Assembly: GCF_027941775.1 (NCBI RefSeq)
Contig: NZ_CP115917.1
Coordinates: 2,461,001-2,525,000 of the forward strand
Source: Tenacibaculum pacificus
GTDB lineage: Bacteria > Bacteroidota > Bacteroidia > Flavobacteriales > Flavobacteriaceae
Reading direction: 5' to 3'
Length of the DNA: 64,000 nucleotides
In this document: positions 62,593 to 64,000 of the stretch, one piece after another
Position numbering within the stretch: the first letter of the stretch is position 1
Layout: each line of letters starts with the position of its first letter
Position numbers and translations under genes: made by a program
The notes under the pieces: generated by a model
The model's input: only the letters and a program-made list of their open reading frames with translations
The model's database searches: none
Told to the model about the DNA's origin: nothing

Positions 62593-62625
62593 AAAAAAGC
62601 CTTCCAAAATTGGAAGGCTTTTTTT
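62593..62625 (-). terminator. Terminator of ctaD
   Basis: On the minus strand AAAAAAGCCTTCCAA and TTGGAAGGCTTTTTT form a perfect stem followed by T, 14 bp after the ctaD stop. Confidence 0.9.
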
Positions 62626-62638
62626 AATAATTTATATA

Positions 62639-64000
62639 TTATGAAGGTTCTTCGCCTTCTAATAATGGAGTAGTTTGTAACACGTAATCTTGACCGTGTA
62701 AGTACTCACCATTTTCATCTGTTTTACTATAATCATAAGCCCATCTGTGAACTTCAGGAATAGCACCTGGCCAGTTTCCGTGAATGTGTTCTACTGGAGT
62801 AGTCCATTCTAAAGTATTCGATTTCCAAGGATTCATAGTTGCTTTTTGACCTCTGTACATTGAGATAAAGAAGTTTGCTAAGAATAATAACTGAGCAGCT
62901 CCTCCTAAGAATGCCATTAATGTCATAAATACGTTAATTTCAACTAAATCATCAAACATTGGAAAGTTTGAGTTTGTATAATAACGACGAGGTAAACCAG
63001 CTAATCCAACAAAGTGCATCGGGAAAAATACTCCGTAAGCAGAAATTATTGTTAACCAAAAGTGCCAGTAACCTAATGTTTTGTTCATCATTCTACCATA
63101 CATTTTAGGGAACCAGTGATACACACCAGCAAACATTCCTAATAAAGCAGATACTCCCATCACTAAGTGAAAGTGAGCTACTACGAAATAAGTATCATGT
63201 ACGTTAATATCTAAAGCAGAATCTCCTAAAACTAATCCTGTTAAACCTCCTGTTACGAATGTCGAAACTAATCCGATAGAAAATAACATTGCAGGATTTA
63301 ATTGTAAGTTACCTTTCCAAAGCGTTGTTACATAATTAAATGCTTTTACTGCCGATGGAATTGCAATTAATACTGTTGTAAAAGTAAACACAGATCCTAA
63401 GAATGGATTCATTCCTGAGATAAACATGTGGTGCCCCCAAACAATTGTAGATAAAAATGCAATTGCCATAATAGATCCAATCATTGCACGATATCCAAAA
63501 ATTGGCTTACGAGCATTTGTTGAAATTACTTCAGATGTTAATCCTAAAGCTGGTAATAAAATAATATATACTTCAGGGTGACCTAAGAACCAGAATAAGT
63601 GTTCAAATAATACTGGTGATCCTCCTTGATAATGTAATACTTCTCCAGAGATAAAAATATCTGATAAGAAAAATGATGTTCCGAAACTTCTATCAAAAAT
63701 TAATAATAAAGCTGCAGATAATAATACAGGAAATGAAACAACACCAATAATCGCTGTGATAAAGAAAGCCCACATTGTTAGTGGCAATCTTGTCATTTTC
63801 ATTCCTTTTGTACGTAAATTTAAAATAGTTACGATGTAGTTTAACGATCCGATTAATGAAGAAGCAACAAATATTGCCATAGACACTAACCATAAAGTCA
63901 TACCTGTACCTGAACCTGGAATTGCTTGTGGCAATGCAGATAATGGAGGATAAATTGTCCATCCTGCTGATGCTGGTCCTGCTTCAACAAATAATGATAT
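62639..64000 (-). CDS. ctaD: Cytochrome c oxidase subunit I (partial, cut by right window edge)
   Basis: The catalytic heme-copper subunit of the respiratory terminal oxidase. The last 453 residues are visible and the frame runs off the window at 64000, so the N-terminus is missing. FWFLGHPEVYIILLP holds the CuB His and the cross-linked Tyr. WGHHMFISG supplies the paired CuB histidines, and HDTYFVVAHFHLVMG the heme a3 and heme a axial histidines. HRWAYDYSKTDENGE lies in the cytoplasmic tail. It is followed by a terminator and then the ruvB promoter; ctaD upstream of ruvB is, from memory, common in Flavobacteriaceae. Confidence 0.95.
   Translation of the reverse strand: MSLFVEAGPASAGWTIYPPLSALPQAIPGSGTGMTLWLVSMAIFVASSLIGSLNYIVTILNLRTKGMKMTRLPLTMWAFFITAIIGVVSFPVLLSAALLLIFDRSFGTSFFLSDIFISGEVLHYQGGSPVLFEHLFWFLGHPEVYIILLPALGLTSEVISTNARKPIFGYRAMIGSIMAIAFLSTIVWGHHMFISGMNPFLGSVFTFTTVLIAIPSAVKAFNYVTTLWKGNLQLNPAMLFSIGLVSTFVTGGLTGLVLGDSALDINVHDTYFVVAHFHLVMGVSALLGMFAGVYHWFPKMYGRMMNKTLGYWHFWLTIISAYGVFFPMHFVGLAGLPRRYYTNSNFPMFDDLVEINVFMTLMAFLGGAAQLLFLANFFISMYRGQKATMNPWKSNTLEWTTPVEHIHGNWPGAIPEVHRWAYDYSKTDENGEYLHGQDYVLQTTPLLEGEEPS

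Noticed and set aside
1..64000. Prophage, insertion sequence, CRISPR array, toxin-antitoxin pair, restriction or other defence island
   Set aside because: No integrase, transposase, phage structural gene, direct-repeat array or cas/restriction gene was seen. All recognisable genes are housekeeping, transport or envelope genes typical of Flavobacteriaceae.

Overview
The window is a stretch of AT-rich chromosomal core DNA from a member of the Bacteroidota, most likely a marine Flavobacteriaceae related to Tenacibaculum or Polaribacter. This is inferred from gene content (gldA, a DnaE carrying an N-terminal exonuclease, DUF5686 and Porin_10 outer-membrane proteins, a TonB-dependent receptor with a CarboxypepD_reg-like domain), from TAnnTTTG promoter elements, and from weak ribosome binding sites. 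I see no prophage, insertion sequence, CRISPR array, integrase or recognisable defence system. The unusual features are regulatory DNA, structured repeats and broken reading frames.

Layout. 1-2.7 kb: mraZ (cut by the left edge) with its operator, divergent from a hydrolase, engB (frameshifted) and an RluA-type pseudouridine synthase. 2.8-6.8 kb: aldehyde dehydrogenase, a DegT-type sugar aminotransferase, a small membrane protein and galE. 7.2-13.8 kb: a choice-of-anchor I lipoprotein, fabD, an MscS channel, a DppC-like permease, a thioesterase and an extracytoplasmic nuclease, followed by tRNA-Leu(UAG). 14-20 kb: M20 peptidase, Lrp regulator, NhaC antiporter, Porin_10 protein. 20-24.4 kb: rnhB, a YejK-like protein, phnA (frameshifted), the rpsP-rimM operon with a two-hairpin leader, and csp. 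24.5-36.3 kb: dnaE, gldA, folA, thyA, a CNT nucleoside transporter, a bifunctional nuclease, etfA (frameshifted) and etfB. 36.4-46.7 kb: pdhB, a DUF5686 protein, ppa, pabB (frameshifted), a lipase-like hydrolase, tilS and dsbD. 46.8-52.9 kb: comM, two tandem thioredoxin-like lipoproteins, ahcY and a phosphopantetheinyl transferase. 53-57.6 kb: a probable thiamine salvage locus (thiamine-binding protein, PnuC/PnuT transporter, NadR-like kinase, arfB, then a TPP riboswitch driving a TonB-dependent receptor). 57.7-64 kb: a sulfur module (HMA protein, rhodanese lipoprotein, MBL-rhodanese protein, SulP) whose permease is joined in frame to ruvB, then ctaD cut by the right edge.

How parts work together. 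thyA and folA couple dTMP synthesis to folate recycling, and pabB feeds folate synthesis. etfA and etfB form an electron-transfer flavoprotein. The SulP, persulfide dioxygenase-like and rhodanese genes look like one sulfur-handling operon. The thiamine genes suggest vitamin uptake under TPP control.

Most worth a second look: (1) a family of four intergenic elements of 74-91 bp with conserved arms and an inner stem that varies in sequence but keeps its pairing; (2) four conserved genes interrupted by exactly one extra base, three of them at a stop codon in the shared context CA(T/G)-T(A/G)A-AAA; (3) an in-frame RuvB-SulP fusion; (4) two hairpins with the same loop in the rpsP leader; (5) a three-repeat MraZ operator; (6) the TPP-controlled receptor beside a PnuC/kinase operon. 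The frame breaks may be sequence errors, and I say so where it applies.
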